From contig NZ_QKUF01000003.1 of the NCBI RefSeq assembly GCF_003253565.1, positions 265,074 through 329,073 on the forward strand: a stretch of DNA of 64,000 bases, given 5' to 3'. Below are positions 1 to 8,300 of this stretch, piece after piece (position 1 is the first letter of the stretch; every line of letters begins with the position of its first letter). This stretch comes from Thermosporothrix hazakensis (GTDB lineage Bacteria; Chloroflexota; Ktedonobacteria; Ktedonobacterales; Ktedonobacteraceae). Below the pieces are notes generated by a model that was not told the origin of the DNA, did no database searches, and worked only from the letters and a program-made list of their open reading frames with translations. The translations under genes were made by a program, and so were the position numbers.

Positions 1-1
1 T

Positions 2-469
2 GACGGCGACTGGGCTCTTGCCAGCATTGCCAAATACAAGCCCAATCTGGATTATGGTGTGACCTATCTGCCGGTTCCTGACAAGTCAAAGGCTCCTGCT
101 ACATGGTCTGGTGGGTTCTCACTGGTCATCCCGAAAAACGCAAAGAACCCGGATGGCGCGTATCGTTTTATGCGCTACTTTACCGGTCCTGAGGGTCAGA
201 AGATTTTCGCCCAGGGCTTTGGAAGCATGCCTACACTCAAGTCTCTGATGAATGACAAGACGCTCTTCAGTGGGAAGCGTGCATTCTTCAGCGAACTGCT
301 CAAATACTCTCATAGCCGCGTGCCTCTGCCAGTTAGCGCCACTCTGTGGGATGAGCTGACCTCGGCTCAGGAAAAGGTGCAATACAACATCGGTACCCCT
401 GAAGAGGCTCTGCAAAGTGTCTATCGGCGTGTACAGCCGCAGCTCGAACAGTATTGTCCCTTGAAGTAA
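2..469 (+). CDS. Sugar ABC transporter substrate-binding protein, C-terminal part
   Basis: This is the last 155 codons of an extracellular solute-binding protein; the gene begins before the window, and the frame is open from base 2. The visible part has the pattern of the carbohydrate (CUT1) binding proteins: a stretch with PVPDKSKAPATWSGGFSLVIP followed by AYRFMRYFTGPEGQKIFAQ, where these proteins close their second lobe, and a final helix ending in QLEQYCPLK. In the family it captures a sugar outside the membrane and delivers it to two permeases. Two sugar permease genes follow on the same strand (60 bases to the first), so this is the start of a binding protein-permease-permease operon. 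No ATPase gene is seen, which is common when a shared MsiK-type ATPase is used. The sugar cannot be told from the sequence. Confidence 0.85.
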   Translation, partial: DGDWALASIAKYKPNLDYGVTYLPVPDKSKAPATWSGGFSLVIPKNAKNPDGAYRFMRYFTGPEGQKIFAQGFGSMPTLKSLMNDKTLFSGKRAFFSELLKYSHSRVPLPVSATLWDELTSAQEKVQYNIGTPEEALQSVYRRVQPQLEQYCPLK

Positions 470-529
470 GCATGGCGATCGCTCGCATTCTGCAAACCAA
501 GATGCGTGCGTGTGAAGGAGAGATGAGGA

Positions 530-1480
530 ATGGTTACAGCGAAAGATGCGAATGAGGTAACCGGTACAAAACGTGCTGCGACGAAGCGGCCTGCATTGTC
601 CCGTCAGGATCGAAAGAATCTGATAAAGGGCATCCTCTTTATCAGCCCGTGGGTTATCGGTTTTCTGGTCTTTACCCTCTGGCCCTCGATCTATGTTCTG
701 ATTCTGAGCTTTACCCGGTATTCCGGGCTAGGCGCCCCGGTCTGGCTTGGGTTACAGAACTATCAGCGCTTGCTTGTCGATGATCTGTTCTGGAAATCAC
801 TTGGAAATACCTTCTTTTACTGTTTACTGGCGGTGCCTATCGGTGCGGTTGTCGCTATTGTGATGGCGCTTGCCATGAATCGCAGCGTTCGTGAGATAGC
901 GGTGTATCGCGCGATTTTCTATCTGCCGTCGATCCTGCCTGCCTTCGCGATGTCGTTTATCGTGATGGCCCTGATCAGTCCGCAGTATGGCCTTGTAAGC
1001 TGGGTGCTCTCGCTCTTTGGTGTGCCTAAGACCAGCTATTTGAGCGATCCCTGGGGTGCGAAAATCGTGATTGTGGCGATGGCGCAGCTTGGAGCAGGGA
1101 ACGCGGCCCTGATCTTCCTGGCTGGCTTGAAAGGTATTCCTGAGACGCTCTATGAGGCTGCCCGACTTGATGGGGCGGGACCGGTGCGTCGTTTCTTCAA
1201 TATTACATTACCGCTGATTTCACCTATTGTCCTGTTTAACTTAATCACCGGTATTAGCTCAGGCCTTCAGGTCTTCACACAGGCGTATATCATGACCAAT
1301 GGCGGACCAAACAACGAGACGCTTTTCTATATGCTCTATCTCTATAAAAATGCCTTCTCGTATGCGCAGTTCGGGTATGCCTCCGCGCTCTCGATCGTAC
1401 TGTTTGTTATCGGTCTGATCATGGCTCTTATTACGTATGTCGTCTCAAAGCGCTTTGTGACCTATGATCTGGTGAGTTAA
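530..1480 (+). CDS. Sugar ABC transporter permease (MalF/UgpA type)
   Basis: A 316-residue inner-membrane permease of the CUT1 sugar importer family. About six hydrophobic segments are visible after a basic cytoplasmic N-terminus of some 35 residues. The EAA loop that contacts the ATPase is clear near residues 205-225 (ETLYEAARLDGAGPVRRF). The start ATG is preceded by GAAGGAG nine bases upstream, which fixes it. It lies between a binding-protein gene and a MalG-type permease gene, so the two permeases presumably form the heterodimeric channel. MalF-type partners normally have this length; nothing is truncated. Substrate is unknown. Confidence 0.93.
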   Translation: MVTAKDANEVTGTKRAATKRPALSRQDRKNLIKGILFISPWVIGFLVFTLWPSIYVLILSFTRYSGLGAPVWLGLQNYQRLLVDDLFWKSLGNTFFYCLLAVPIGAVVAIVMALAMNRSVREIAVYRAIFYLPSILPAFAMSFIVMALISPQYGLVSWVLSLFGVPKTSYLSDPWGAKIVIVAMAQLGAGNAALIFLAGLKGIPETLYEAARLDGAGPVRRFFNITLPLISPIVLFNLITGISSGLQVFTQAYIMTNGGPNNETLFYMLYLYKNAFSYAQFGYASALSIVLFVIGLIMALITYVVSKRFVTYDLVS

Positions 1481-1482
1481 GC

Positions 1483-1578
1483 ATGAGCGAGATGAAAACG
1501 GAAGAAACCGGAAAGATGAGTAGACGAAATGCTGCTGCGAAGGCAGTTGATATGGAAGCGAAGGAGGCTCAACGATGA
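1483..1578 (+). CDS. Possible 31-residue peptide between the two permeases
   Basis: A short open frame begins two bases after the stop of the first permease and ends in an ATGA overlap with the start of the second. It would give a highly charged 31-residue peptide (MSEMKTEETGKMS at its start, EAKEAQR at its end). No good ribosome binding site precedes it, although translation could be coupled to the preceding stop codon. It has no recognised family. It may be chance, or it may serve translational coupling of the downstream permease. Confidence 0.25.
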   Translation: MSEMKTEETGKMSRRNAAAKAVDMEAKEAQR

Positions 1579-2453
1579 GCGCTGTGCTATCTGAGGCTCC
1601 CCGGGTTGGAGCGAGCAAACGGCGTGTAACGTTTAAGAAGGTGCTGGACAACGTCGGAGTACGTATTCTCCTGATCGTTATGTCCATTCTGTTCCTGATC
1701 CCACTGTACTGGACCGTGGTCACGGCGCTGAAACAAGATCAGGAACTGGCGGTCTATCCGCCGACACTGATACCCCATGTCTGGGCATGGGAAAACTTCA
1801 GTAAAGCGCTGGATATTATGCCCTATGGCACCTATTTCATGAACTCGGTGCTTATCACCAGTCTGAATATTATCGGGGCGCTGATCTCTGGTATGCTTGT
1901 GGCGTATGGCTTTGCCTGTATCAACTGGCCAGGTCGCGATAAGGTGTTTTATGTTGTGCTGGCGACTATCTTTTTGCCGACGCCTATTACCCTGATCCCG
2001 TTGTTTGATATGTTTGCTTCATTGGGATGGGTCAATACCTATCTGCCGCTGGTGGTCCCGGCCTTCTTCGGCAGCTCATTTAACGTGTTTCTGCTGCGTC
2101 AGTTCCTGTTGCAGATCCCGCGGGAGATGATGGAAGCGGCTCGCATTGATGGAGCGAACGAGCTCCAGATCCTTTTCAGAGTAGTTTTCCCGATGGCGCG
2201 TCCTGCGTTGGCGGTGGTGGCTATTCTGGTCGGTATCGGGGTCTGGAACGACTTTATGGGACCATTGATCTACATTCAGGATGATTCACTGCGCCCGCTG
2301 GCAATCGGACTTCAGTTCTTCCAGTCGGCCCACGATATCCAGTATAACCTGTTGATGGCGGCCTCTCTGATGGTGCTTGTGCCAGTGATTATCTTCTTCC
2401 TGTTCTTCCAGCGTCACTTTATTAAGGGCGTGGTTGTTGGCAGTATCAAATAA
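1575..2453 (+). CDS. Sugar ABC transporter permease (MalG/UgpE type)
   Basis: A 292-residue membrane permease, partner of the preceding MalF-type protein. Six hydrophobic segments are visible. The EAA loop near residues 185-205 reads REMMEAARIDGANELQIL, the classic MalG form. The ATG is preceded by AAGGAGG, eight bases upstream. The gene is followed 17 bases later by a strong bidirectional terminator, so it is the last gene of the operon. It should form the sugar channel with the upstream permease and use an ATPase encoded elsewhere. Confidence 0.93.
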   Translation: MSAVLSEAPRVGASKRRVTFKKVLDNVGVRILLIVMSILFLIPLYWTVVTALKQDQELAVYPPTLIPHVWAWENFSKALDIMPYGTYFMNSVLITSLNIIGALISGMLVAYGFACINWPGRDKVFYVVLATIFLPTPITLIPLFDMFASLGWVNTYLPLVVPAFFGSSFNVFLLRQFLLQIPREMMEAARIDGANELQILFRVVFPMARPALAVVAILVGIGVWNDFMGPLIYIQDDSLRPLAIGLQFFQSAHDIQYNLLMAASLMVLVPVIIFFLFFQRHFIKGVVVGSIK

Positions 2454-2460
2454 ACCGGCC

Positions 2461-2497
2461 AAAAAAGATCGGAGCCTCGCAAAGAGGCTCCTTTTTT
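2461..2497. terminator. Bidirectional rho-independent terminator
   Basis: GGAGCCTC (2471-2478) and GAGGCTCC (2484-2491) form a perfect 8-bp stem with a five-base loop. Six T follow on the plus strand and six A precede it at 2461-2466, giving a T run on the minus strand. It sits between the convergent sugar permease and metG genes and can end both transcripts. Confidence 0.9.
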
Positions 2498-2507
2498 CTG
2501 CCATTCT

Positions 2508-4169
2508 TTATTGTGCGGGTTCTTCCAGCTTGGGGAAGAGCGGTGTCGGTTTGGGCAGCGTACTCCCTGCGGGAACCTGACGCAGTTCCCAACGCTCTTT
2601 GCTGGCCTCTCCCTCGAAGCCGAGAAGTTCATGAAGCTTCTGAGAAGAGAACGGAAGGTACGGGCTGAAGAGCGTATGCAGTCCGCTGAGCACTTGAAGC
2701 ATCACATAGATCGTGGTGCCAGCGGCCTCACGATCGACCTTGATCTGTTTCCAGGGGGCCTGCTCGTCGAGATAGCGGTTAGCTTCGCGAGCAACCGCCA
2801 TCGCGGCGTTAATACCGTCTTTGAAGTGGCACTGCTCAATCGCGCTGGCAACCTGAGCGAAGCCCTGCTCAACTTTTTCCAGAATAGCCTTATCGGCCTC
2901 TCGGAGCGGCAGCGGTTCGGGAACCACGCCGCCAAAGCGGCTTTGCAAGAAGGTCAAGGTGCGATGTGCCACATTGCCATAGGCCGCGACCAGTTCATCA
3001 TTGTTGCGACGAATCATTTCCTGGAAGGTGAAATCAGTATCGCGGTTCTCGGGAGCCGTGACAGAGAGATAGTAGCGCAGGGTATCGGCGCTATACTGAT
3101 CCAGTACATCGCGGGTCCAGATGACGTTACCACGACTGGTTGAGGCTTTTTCGCCGCTCATGGTCATAAACTCGTTGGCCGGGACATCGTAGGGGAGGTT
3201 CCGGTTGCCGTAGCCGATGAGCATGGCGGGCCAGATCAGAGCGTGAAACGGAATGTTATCTTTGCCGATAAAGTAGTAGGATTTGACCGCTGGCTCTGTT
3301 TTGCCGGGCACCCACCATGTTTCCCAGGTATCGGGGGTTCCGTGTTTCTGGGCCCATTCAACAGTCGCCGAGAAGTAGCCAATCACCGCGTCAAACCAGA
3401 CATAGATGCGCTTATCTTCGTATCCTTCCAGAGGAATGGGAACGCCCCAATCAAGGTCGCGGGTAATTGCGCGTGCTCGCAGGCCCTCTTTCAACCAGTT
3501 ATTGACGAAGGCTACAGTATTCTGACGCCAGTGCTCTTTGTCGTGAGAAAGCCATTGTTGAAGCGGCTCTTGTAGCTTGGGGAGGTCCAGGAAGAAGTGC
3601 TCGGTCTTGCGCATTTCCAGCTTGCTGGTCTTGCTGCCACAGAGGCGGCAATGCGGGTTCACCAGGTCGATAGGATCAAGCGTCTTGCCGCAGTTATCGC
3701 ACTGGTCGCCGCGGGCCGAATCATAGCCGCAGTGAGGACAGGTGCCCTCAATGTAGCGGTCGGGCAGAAAGCGGCGATCGGTCGGACAGTAGGGGGACTC
3801 CATTGTGTCCTTGAAGATATAGCCGTTTTTTTGCAGGGTTAAAAAGAAGTCCTGAACGATGCGGTAATGATTTTCCGTCGTGGTCTCCGTAAAGATGTCC
3901 CAGGACATGCCCAGACGGTCCCAGACCTCACAGATCTGTGCATGGTAATCAGCAACAAACTCAAGGGGCGTGATACCGCGTTTTTCGGCCTCGACGAGAA
4001 TCGGGGTGCCATGTTCATCGCTGCCAGAGACCATCAGGACATGGTTCCCAGCCATGCGGTGGTAGCGTGCGAACGTGTCAGCCGGGAGGTATGCGCCGAC
4101 GATTTGTCCTACATGGGTAGAACTTTTGGCATACGGCCACGCGACACAGACTAGAATGTGTTCGTTCAT
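2508..4169 (-). CDS. metG: Methionyl-tRNA synthetase
   Basis: A 553-residue class I synthetase that charges tRNA-Met with methionine in the cytoplasm. The Rossmann catalytic domain begins at once (VCVAWPYAKSSTHVGQ). The usual HIGH signature is present as HVGQ at residues 19-22 and the KMSKS loop as KASTS, both unusual forms. A CP1 zinc knuckle with CPHCG, CDNCG and CRLCG motifs lies around residues 135-175. The C-terminal half is the helical anticodon-binding domain; the extra dimerisation domain of E. coli MetG is absent, so this is a short form. The frame is open 33 codons further upstream to a TTG, but the ATG at 4169 has AGGGAG upstream and begins at the conserved MNEHILV, so it is preferred. 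A good promoter lies at 4301-4329. Confidence 0.95.
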   Translation of the reverse strand: MNEHILVCVAWPYAKSSTHVGQIVGAYLPADTFARYHRMAGNHVLMVSGSDEHGTPILVEAEKRGITPLEFVADYHAQICEVWDRLGMSWDIFTETTTENHYRIVQDFFLTLQKNGYIFKDTMESPYCPTDRRFLPDRYIEGTCPHCGYDSARGDQCDNCGKTLDPIDLVNPHCRLCGSKTSKLEMRKTEHFFLDLPKLQEPLQQWLSHDKEHWRQNTVAFVNNWLKEGLRARAITRDLDWGVPIPLEGYEDKRIYVWFDAVIGYFSATVEWAQKHGTPDTWETWWVPGKTEPAVKSYYFIGKDNIPFHALIWPAMLIGYGNRNLPYDVPANEFMTMSGEKASTSRGNVIWTRDVLDQYSADTLRYYLSVTAPENRDTDFTFQEMIRRNNDELVAAYGNVAHRTLTFLQSRFGGVVPEPLPLREADKAILEKVEQGFAQVASAIEQCHFKDGINAAMAVAREANRYLDEQAPWKQIKVDREAAGTTIYVMLQVLSGLHTLFSPYLPFSSQKLHELLGFEGEASKERWELRQVPAGSTLPKPTPLFPKLEEPAQ

Positions 4170-4300
4170 GAGCGTTGATTTTTCTCCCTTAAAATGATCT
4201 TTTGCTTTAGAGGCATGTGGGGAAGGTGGTGCAGGATAGAACCAGACTTTTAGCGCATACTCCAGCAACAGTAGAAACAGGTCCGAGGTTTGATAGATGT

Positions 4301-4329
4301 ATTATAGCAAGTGATAGCGCCCCGTACAA
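4301..4329 (-). promoter_or_regulatory. Sigma-A type promoter for metG
   Basis: On the minus strand TTGTAC, a 17-base spacer and a perfect TATAAT are found just downstream of the preceding gene's stop. Transcription would start near 4294 and give a leader of about 125 bases before metG. No T-box motif was recognised in it. Confidence 0.7.
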
Positions 4330-4332
4330 GTT

Positions 4333-5358
4333 TCACATACCAATGTAACGTGCATAGAGCGTGCGGGCTACATGCTCGTCCGCTGTTCCTTTGATGATCG
4401 CACGTGCATCAGGAAAAATGGTCAGGTCGTAGCCATCCACCTGAAAGCGGAGCAGGTAGCTGTTATAATTGACAGTGCCAAGCGGTTGAAGCCGCTGCGC
4501 GAGCTCTGCGAAGTTGAGCGTTACGCCTCCACGCTGCCCGGTATGGCCTCGTACCTGAACGGCGTTACGCCCACAGAGGGTTGTTGCGCTGCCACTGTTG
4601 AGTGTATCTAAGAACTCAAAGTGATGCTGACCGCAGGCCGGACAATCCGGCTGGCGTGGAAGTTCCAGCCGCTCAGATGTATTTTCCCACAGGTCAATAC
4701 AGGTGAGGGCATGACTGACCTTCTCGCTTCCTAACAGGATTTTCAAGGCTTCGGTAGAGGCGATGCCGCAGATTGTTCCTACGATACCGTTTAATACCCC
4801 TGCTGTGTCACAGGTTGGCGTGGTTCCGGGAAGAGGCATTTCCGGAAAGACACAGCGAAGACAGGGGGTAGAACCCGGCAGAATGTTCATGGTCACGCCA
4901 TAGGATGCAATCACTCCGCTGTAGATCCAGGGGCGTTGTAGCTTGATACAGACATCATTCAGGAGATAGCGCGTCTCAAAATTATCTGTGGCATCGAGAA
5001 GCAAATCAGATGTGCGTACAAGATCTTCAATACCATCAGCGTTGATATCCTCGACCAGGGCTTCAATCTGCACATCGCTATTCACGCGGCGCAATTTCTC
5101 TGTTGCGGCAATGGCCTTTGGCAGGCGCTTCTTTACGTCTTCTTCATCAAAGAGAATCTGTCGTTGCAGGTTGTTCAGTTCAACAAAGTCACGATCTGCG
5201 ATAATCAGTTTGCCTATGCCTGCGCGACAGAGATTGTTCGCAAGCACGGTACCAAGCGCGCCACAGCCAATCAGGGTTACGGTCGCGGCGCGTAGACGCT
5301 CCTGCCCGGCTTGACCGATAGGCTGAAACAATATCTGTCGTGAATAGCGATCGAGCAT
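4333..5358 (-). CDS. ThiF/MoeB/HesA family adenylyltransferase
   Basis: A 341-residue E1-like enzyme that adenylates the C-terminal glycine of a small ubiquitin-like sulfur carrier (ThiS or MoaD type). The nucleotide-binding loop GCGALGTVLANNLCRAG lies near residues 32-48, the conserved D-N-LQRQ motif (VELNNLQRQ) near 60-68, and DATDNFETRYLLND near 120-133. Two Cys pairs for structural zinc are visible (CLRC, and CPAC in PDCPACGQHH). After the ~245-residue core comes a ~90-residue tail (CGRNAVQVRG to LYARYIGM) of the kind found in many ThiF/MoeB proteins. GGGGAAAAGT precedes the ATG. No carrier protein gene lies nearby, so thiamine versus molybdopterin use cannot be decided. Confidence 0.88.
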   Translation of the reverse strand: MLDRYSRQILFQPIGQAGQERLRAATVTLIGCGALGTVLANNLCRAGIGKLIIADRDFVELNNLQRQILFDEEDVKKRLPKAIAATEKLRRVNSDVQIEALVEDINADGIEDLVRTSDLLLDATDNFETRYLLNDVCIKLQRPWIYSGVIASYGVTMNILPGSTPCLRCVFPEMPLPGTTPTCDTAGVLNGIVGTICGIASTEALKILLGSEKVSHALTCIDLWENTSERLELPRQPDCPACGQHHFEFLDTLNSGSATTLCGRNAVQVRGHTGQRGGVTLNFAELAQRLQPLGTVNYNSYLLRFQVDGYDLTIFPDARAIIKGTADEHVARTLYARYIGM

Positions 5359-5579
5359 ACTTTTCCCCTTTTATTCTGCCTGGAGAGTTTCCCTTCATGC
5401 CTTTTGATATTCTAGCATATCTTCTGAAACAAGGCTACGGCGTTACCTTCTTTTCTGCTGACGCTGGATTGGCATATGTCTATCTCTCTATTATATTGAC
5501 TGGCTAGTATGCAAATAGGAGATATGGAAAGCAGTGATACTCACTGCTTGTTTCGTTCATAGAAAGGATAGAGTACAGA

Positions 5580-5816
5580 ATGTCGTCTAAAGTCGAAATG
5601 CCTTTTCGCACCGAAGATGCCCAGGAACAGTATTTTCAGGTCACCGATGCGGTGCCTGCACAGGTCTGGTACTGGGCGGCGGTAAGTTCTATTGTTGCTT
5701 CTGCCATGATGTTTCTGATGAATAAGAAGGATTGGGCCATTTTCGTAGGACAATGGCCTCCTGCCTTTCTGCTGTTTGCGATCTTCCATAAGATCTTGAG
5801 GCCCTCTTCTCGGTAG
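5580..5816 (+). CDS. Small two-helix membrane protein of unknown function
   Basis: A 78-residue protein with a short acidic N-terminus and two hydrophobic segments at about residues 29-47 and 53-71, joined by a KKDW turn. GAAAGGATAGAG lies at a good distance before the ATG and a terminator follows immediately, so I take it as a real monocistronic gene. I do not recognise the family. An overlapping longer frame on the other strand has no ribosome binding site and was rejected. Confidence 0.7.
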   Translation: MSSKVEMPFRTEDAQEQYFQVTDAVPAQVWYWAAVSSIVASAMMFLMNKKDWAIFVGQWPPAFLLFAIFHKILRPSSR

Positions 5817-5824
5817 CCACTCAG

Positions 5825-5867
5825 AGCTGTCTTGTAGAGATCCAGTCTCTATGGGGCAGCTTTTTTG
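5825..5867 (+). terminator. Terminator after the small membrane protein
   Basis: An interrupted hairpin: AGCTG (5825-5829) pairs with CAGCT (5857-5861), with an inner perfect stem TAGAGA/TCTCTA (5835-5840 with 5846-5851), followed by a run of T. Confidence 0.75.
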
Positions 5868-6174
5868 TTTTTGGGGCTGACTGCTTGGTTTTGGTGATCC
5901 AGGAAAAAACATGTGTGAGAAGAATCGATCTGGACAGGTATATACTAAGGAAAGAACGGGTTTTTTGTTGAAACGATGAGATAAGGTGTTTGTTGTTTCC
6001 TGTATTTTGGATGGAAGAAAGAATATACAGGAACTCGTCCTCTTCTCAAGAAACTATAGAAACTTGCAGCCAGGTGCGCTACTATAGAATAGGAATTGAT
6101 TTCCAGATAAGAGATACAACGGTTCAGAGAATGGAAGAGCTTGAGCAATTTCGTAGTACGAAGAGAATCATGAG
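5868..6174. other. Intergenic stretch with no recognised gene
   Basis: Between the terminator above and the response-regulator promoter there are short open frames on both strands, but none has a ribosome binding site or a recognisable protein. I see no RNA gene or repeat here. Confidence 0.5.
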
Positions 6175-6203
6175 TTGGCAGTGAAACTGAACTGTGTTAC
6201 AAT
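6175..6203 (+). promoter_or_regulatory. Sigma-A type promoter for the response regulator
   Basis: TTGGCA at 6175-6180, a 17-base spacer and TACAAT at 6198-6203. Transcription would start near 6210 and give a leader of about 67 bases. Confidence 0.7.
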
Positions 6204-6276
6204 GCAAAAGAGGGTGATGCACCTTCTAAAGCCCGTAACCAGTACAGTATATAGCTCTTTGAAAGAGGCAAACCCT

Positions 6277-6723
6277 ATGGATAGCGGGAACGCCGTGAAA
6301 AAAGTATTGGTTATTGATGATAACCCGACCATCGTCGAACTGATAAAATACGCGGTCAGTCTTCATGGTAGCTATCAGGTGAGCGTTGCATATGACGGGG
6401 TGCAGGGGCTTGAGCGGGTCTATGCCGAACAACCTGATTGTGTCATTATTGATGTGAAAATGCCGCGTATGGGGGGCTATCAGTTAGTTCGTTGTCTGCG
6501 TGGCGATCCTCGTACCGCCGATACCCCGCTGATTATTCTCAGCGCGATGACACGAGAAGAGGATCAGATGGCAGGACTGCTGTCAGGTGCGGATGAGTAC
6601 CTGACCAAGCCGTTTAAACCAACCGCGCTGAATGAAGCAATTGAACGTGTGTTGCGCTTGACCCCCGATGAACGCCAGAGCCGAACCGAGTATCTTGTGC
6701 GCACTCAGTCTGAGCGCGAATAA
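6277..6723 (+). CDS. Single-domain response regulator (CheY-like)
   Basis: A 148-residue stand-alone receiver. The acidic pocket is D14-D15 (VLVIDDNPT), the phosphorylation site D59 (CVIIDVKMPRMGG), and the conserved Thr/Ser and Lys are present (IILSAMT, LTKPF). After the receiver only about 20 residues remain, with no DNA-binding domain, so output is by protein contact. The frame is open upstream to a TTG inside the promoter, but the ATG at 6277 has GAAAGAGG eight bases before it. A second receiver gene follows 63 bases downstream on the same strand. The cognate histidine kinase is not obvious in the window. Confidence 0.92.
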   Translation: MDSGNAVKKVLVIDDNPTIVELIKYAVSLHGSYQVSVAYDGVQGLERVYAEQPDCVIIDVKMPRMGGYQLVRCLRGDPRTADTPLIILSAMTREEDQMAGLLSGADEYLTKPFKPTALNEAIERVLRLTPDERQSRTEYLVRTQSERE

Positions 6724-6786
6724 TATCTGCTTGCTGGTGAAGAAGAGACACTTTTCTTTGCCACCGGAAAAACTGTAAAAGAATAT

Positions 6787-7197
6787 GTGGGTCACAAGGC
6801 ATTGCGTAGGTTAACTATTCTGTTTATAGATAGTGATAAAAATGCCCATGAAAAGTTACAGCAAGCTCTGGGAGAGGGGTTTGTTGTCCAGGGGGTAGTA
6901 TCTATAGCAGAGGCCAAACGGGTCTTGAGTATAAAGGTGCCTGATGTCTTGATCAGTGAGGTATGGGTTGGTGAGGAAAGTGGCTTAGAGCTTTGCCGTT
7001 ATGTGCGCGGCAAAGCTGCTTTTAAATGTCTTCCATTTATGTTTCTGACATCCCTTTCTACCCTTCAGGATAAAGTGGCTGGCTTTGAAGCCGGAACCGA
7101 TGATTATGTCGTCAAGCCGTTTGATGCTCGACATTTACAGGCGCGAATCCGCTTGCTTGTTCGTATCAAACGGCTTGAGCAGCATGCCGGTGTCTAA
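6787..7197 (+). CDS. Receiver-domain protein with Glu at the phosphorylation site
   Basis: A 136-residue receiver-fold protein beginning with GTG. Aligned with its upstream neighbour (PDCVIIDVKMP against PDVLISEVWVG), the phosphate-accepting Asp is replaced by Glu 58, and one pocket Asp is Ser (FIDSDK, residues 14-18). The conserved Thr (FLTSLS) and Lys (YVVKPF) remain. Asp-to-Glu changes at this place often mimic the phosphorylated state, so the protein may be constitutively on or regulated without phosphate. There is no output domain. The ribosome binding site is weak, and expression probably depends on the upstream regulator gene. Confidence 0.82.
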   Translation: MGHKALRRLTILFIDSDKNAHEKLQQALGEGFVVQGVVSIAEAKRVLSIKVPDVLISEVWVGEESGLELCRYVRGKAAFKCLPFMFLTSLSTLQDKVAGFEAGTDDYVVKPFDARHLQARIRLLVRIKRLEQHAGV

Positions 7198-7232
7198 GCC
7201 GGTATTGCAATACAGCGTGTTCAAGTGCTGGC

Positions 7233-8288
7233 TTAGTCTTTGGAGCGAGGATCAAAGGCGTCCCGTAGACCATCGCCCAGAAAGGAGAAGGCCAGCACGA
7301 TAACTGCGAGCATACCAGTTGGAAGCAACGCTTCCCAGGGATGGATGGCGAGCAGCGTTTGTGCTGCCGAGATCATCAGGCCGATGCTGGACCCCGGATC
7401 CTGAACCCCCAGACCCAGGAGACTAATACCTGCCTCATTAATAATCGTGTTGGAAATGTTCAGGGTTGCCGCAATGATGACGATGCTGAACAGGTTCGGG
7501 ACGATGTGCTTTGTGATGATCTTTAGATCGGTTGTTCCCGCCGCTTTTGCCGCCTCAATAAATTGTTGCTGTTTGAGCTGCATTGTTTGTCCTCGGACAT
7601 AGCGGGCCATCAACGGCCATGAGGTAATAGAGAGGGCTAATACAACCAGGAGCAGGCGGGCATTGCCTCCACTGAGCAGTGGCGTGTTTGCGAACATGAC
7701 ATCGACCTGTGGCCCGAAAATGCCGGTCAGCAGGATCACGAAAAGCAGGCCGGGGAAGGCGAACATCAGGTCGGTAAACCGTGCCAGCAGGGTATCAACC
7801 CAACCCCCATAATAGCCCGCCAGGACGCCGATCACAACCCCGAGCAGAATGTCAATGATCTCCACCAGCACCGCGACCACAATAGAGACCAGAATACCTT
7901 GCATCAAACGGGCCAGCATATCGCGTCCAACCCGATCGGTTCCAAGCCAGTTCAGCCCGTTAGGACCCTCGTCAAGATGATCAAGATTCTGGAAACTGTG
8001 GCTATGGTACTGCGTCGGTCCGATCTTTTGCGCGTCCGCTGTTTCGATCGTGCCCCCGATATGCTGATAGATTGGAGGACCAATCAGGGAGATCAGCACC
8101 AGAAACGCGATCACACACATACTGACCAGTGCCCGTCGATCACGCATCAGGCGCCTGAGGGATTGTTGAAATGGTGTCGGCGACTTCTGAACTTTTCCTT
8201 CAATCACCGCTTGGACCTGGTTCTCAGTCACTTCAGGAGGCCGGGCTTCTGGCTGTTCTATAGATGGGTTTTGATCTCGTGTTTCCAT
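7233..8288 (-). CDS. oppC: Oligopeptide/dipeptide ABC transporter permease OppC (copy 1)
   Basis: A 351-residue DppC/OppC-type inner-membrane permease. A proline-rich cytoplasmic N-terminus of about 50 residues leads into the first membrane helix, and an OppC_N segment (TPFQQSLRRLMRDRRALVSM) is clear. The EAA loop near residues 250-275 (FIEAAKAAGTTDLKII) contacts the ATPase. It ends in GDGLRDAFDPRSKD, typical of the family. The ATG at 8288 has AGAGGTG upstream; a GTG three codons earlier is less likely. It is 12 bases downstream of oppB copy 1, and the oppA-oppB-oppC group here has no ATPase of its own. Confidence 0.94.
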   Translation of the reverse strand: METRDQNPSIEQPEARPPEVTENQVQAVIEGKVQKSPTPFQQSLRRLMRDRRALVSMCVIAFLVLISLIGPPIYQHIGGTIETADAQKIGPTQYHSHSFQNLDHLDEGPNGLNWLGTDRVGRDMLARLMQGILVSIVVAVLVEIIDILLGVVIGVLAGYYGGWVDTLLARFTDLMFAFPGLLFVILLTGIFGPQVDVMFANTPLLSGGNARLLLVVLALSITSWPLMARYVRGQTMQLKQQQFIEAAKAAGTTDLKIITKHIVPNLFSIVIIAATLNISNTIINEAGISLLGLGVQDPGSSIGLMISAAQTLLAIHPWEALLPTGMLAVIVLAFSFLGDGLRDAFDPRSKD

Positions 8289-8300
8289 GATACGCACCTC

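Noticed and set aside
5541..5912. A 123-codon minus-strand frame over the small membrane protein
   Set aside because: The plus-strand gene has a ribosome binding site, membrane-protein pattern and terminator; the minus frame has none.
7202..7213. Perfect palindrome GTATTGCAATAC after the second response regulator
   Set aside because: Considered as a terminator of oppC copy 1 or of the regulators, but it has a short stem and no T run; could be chance.
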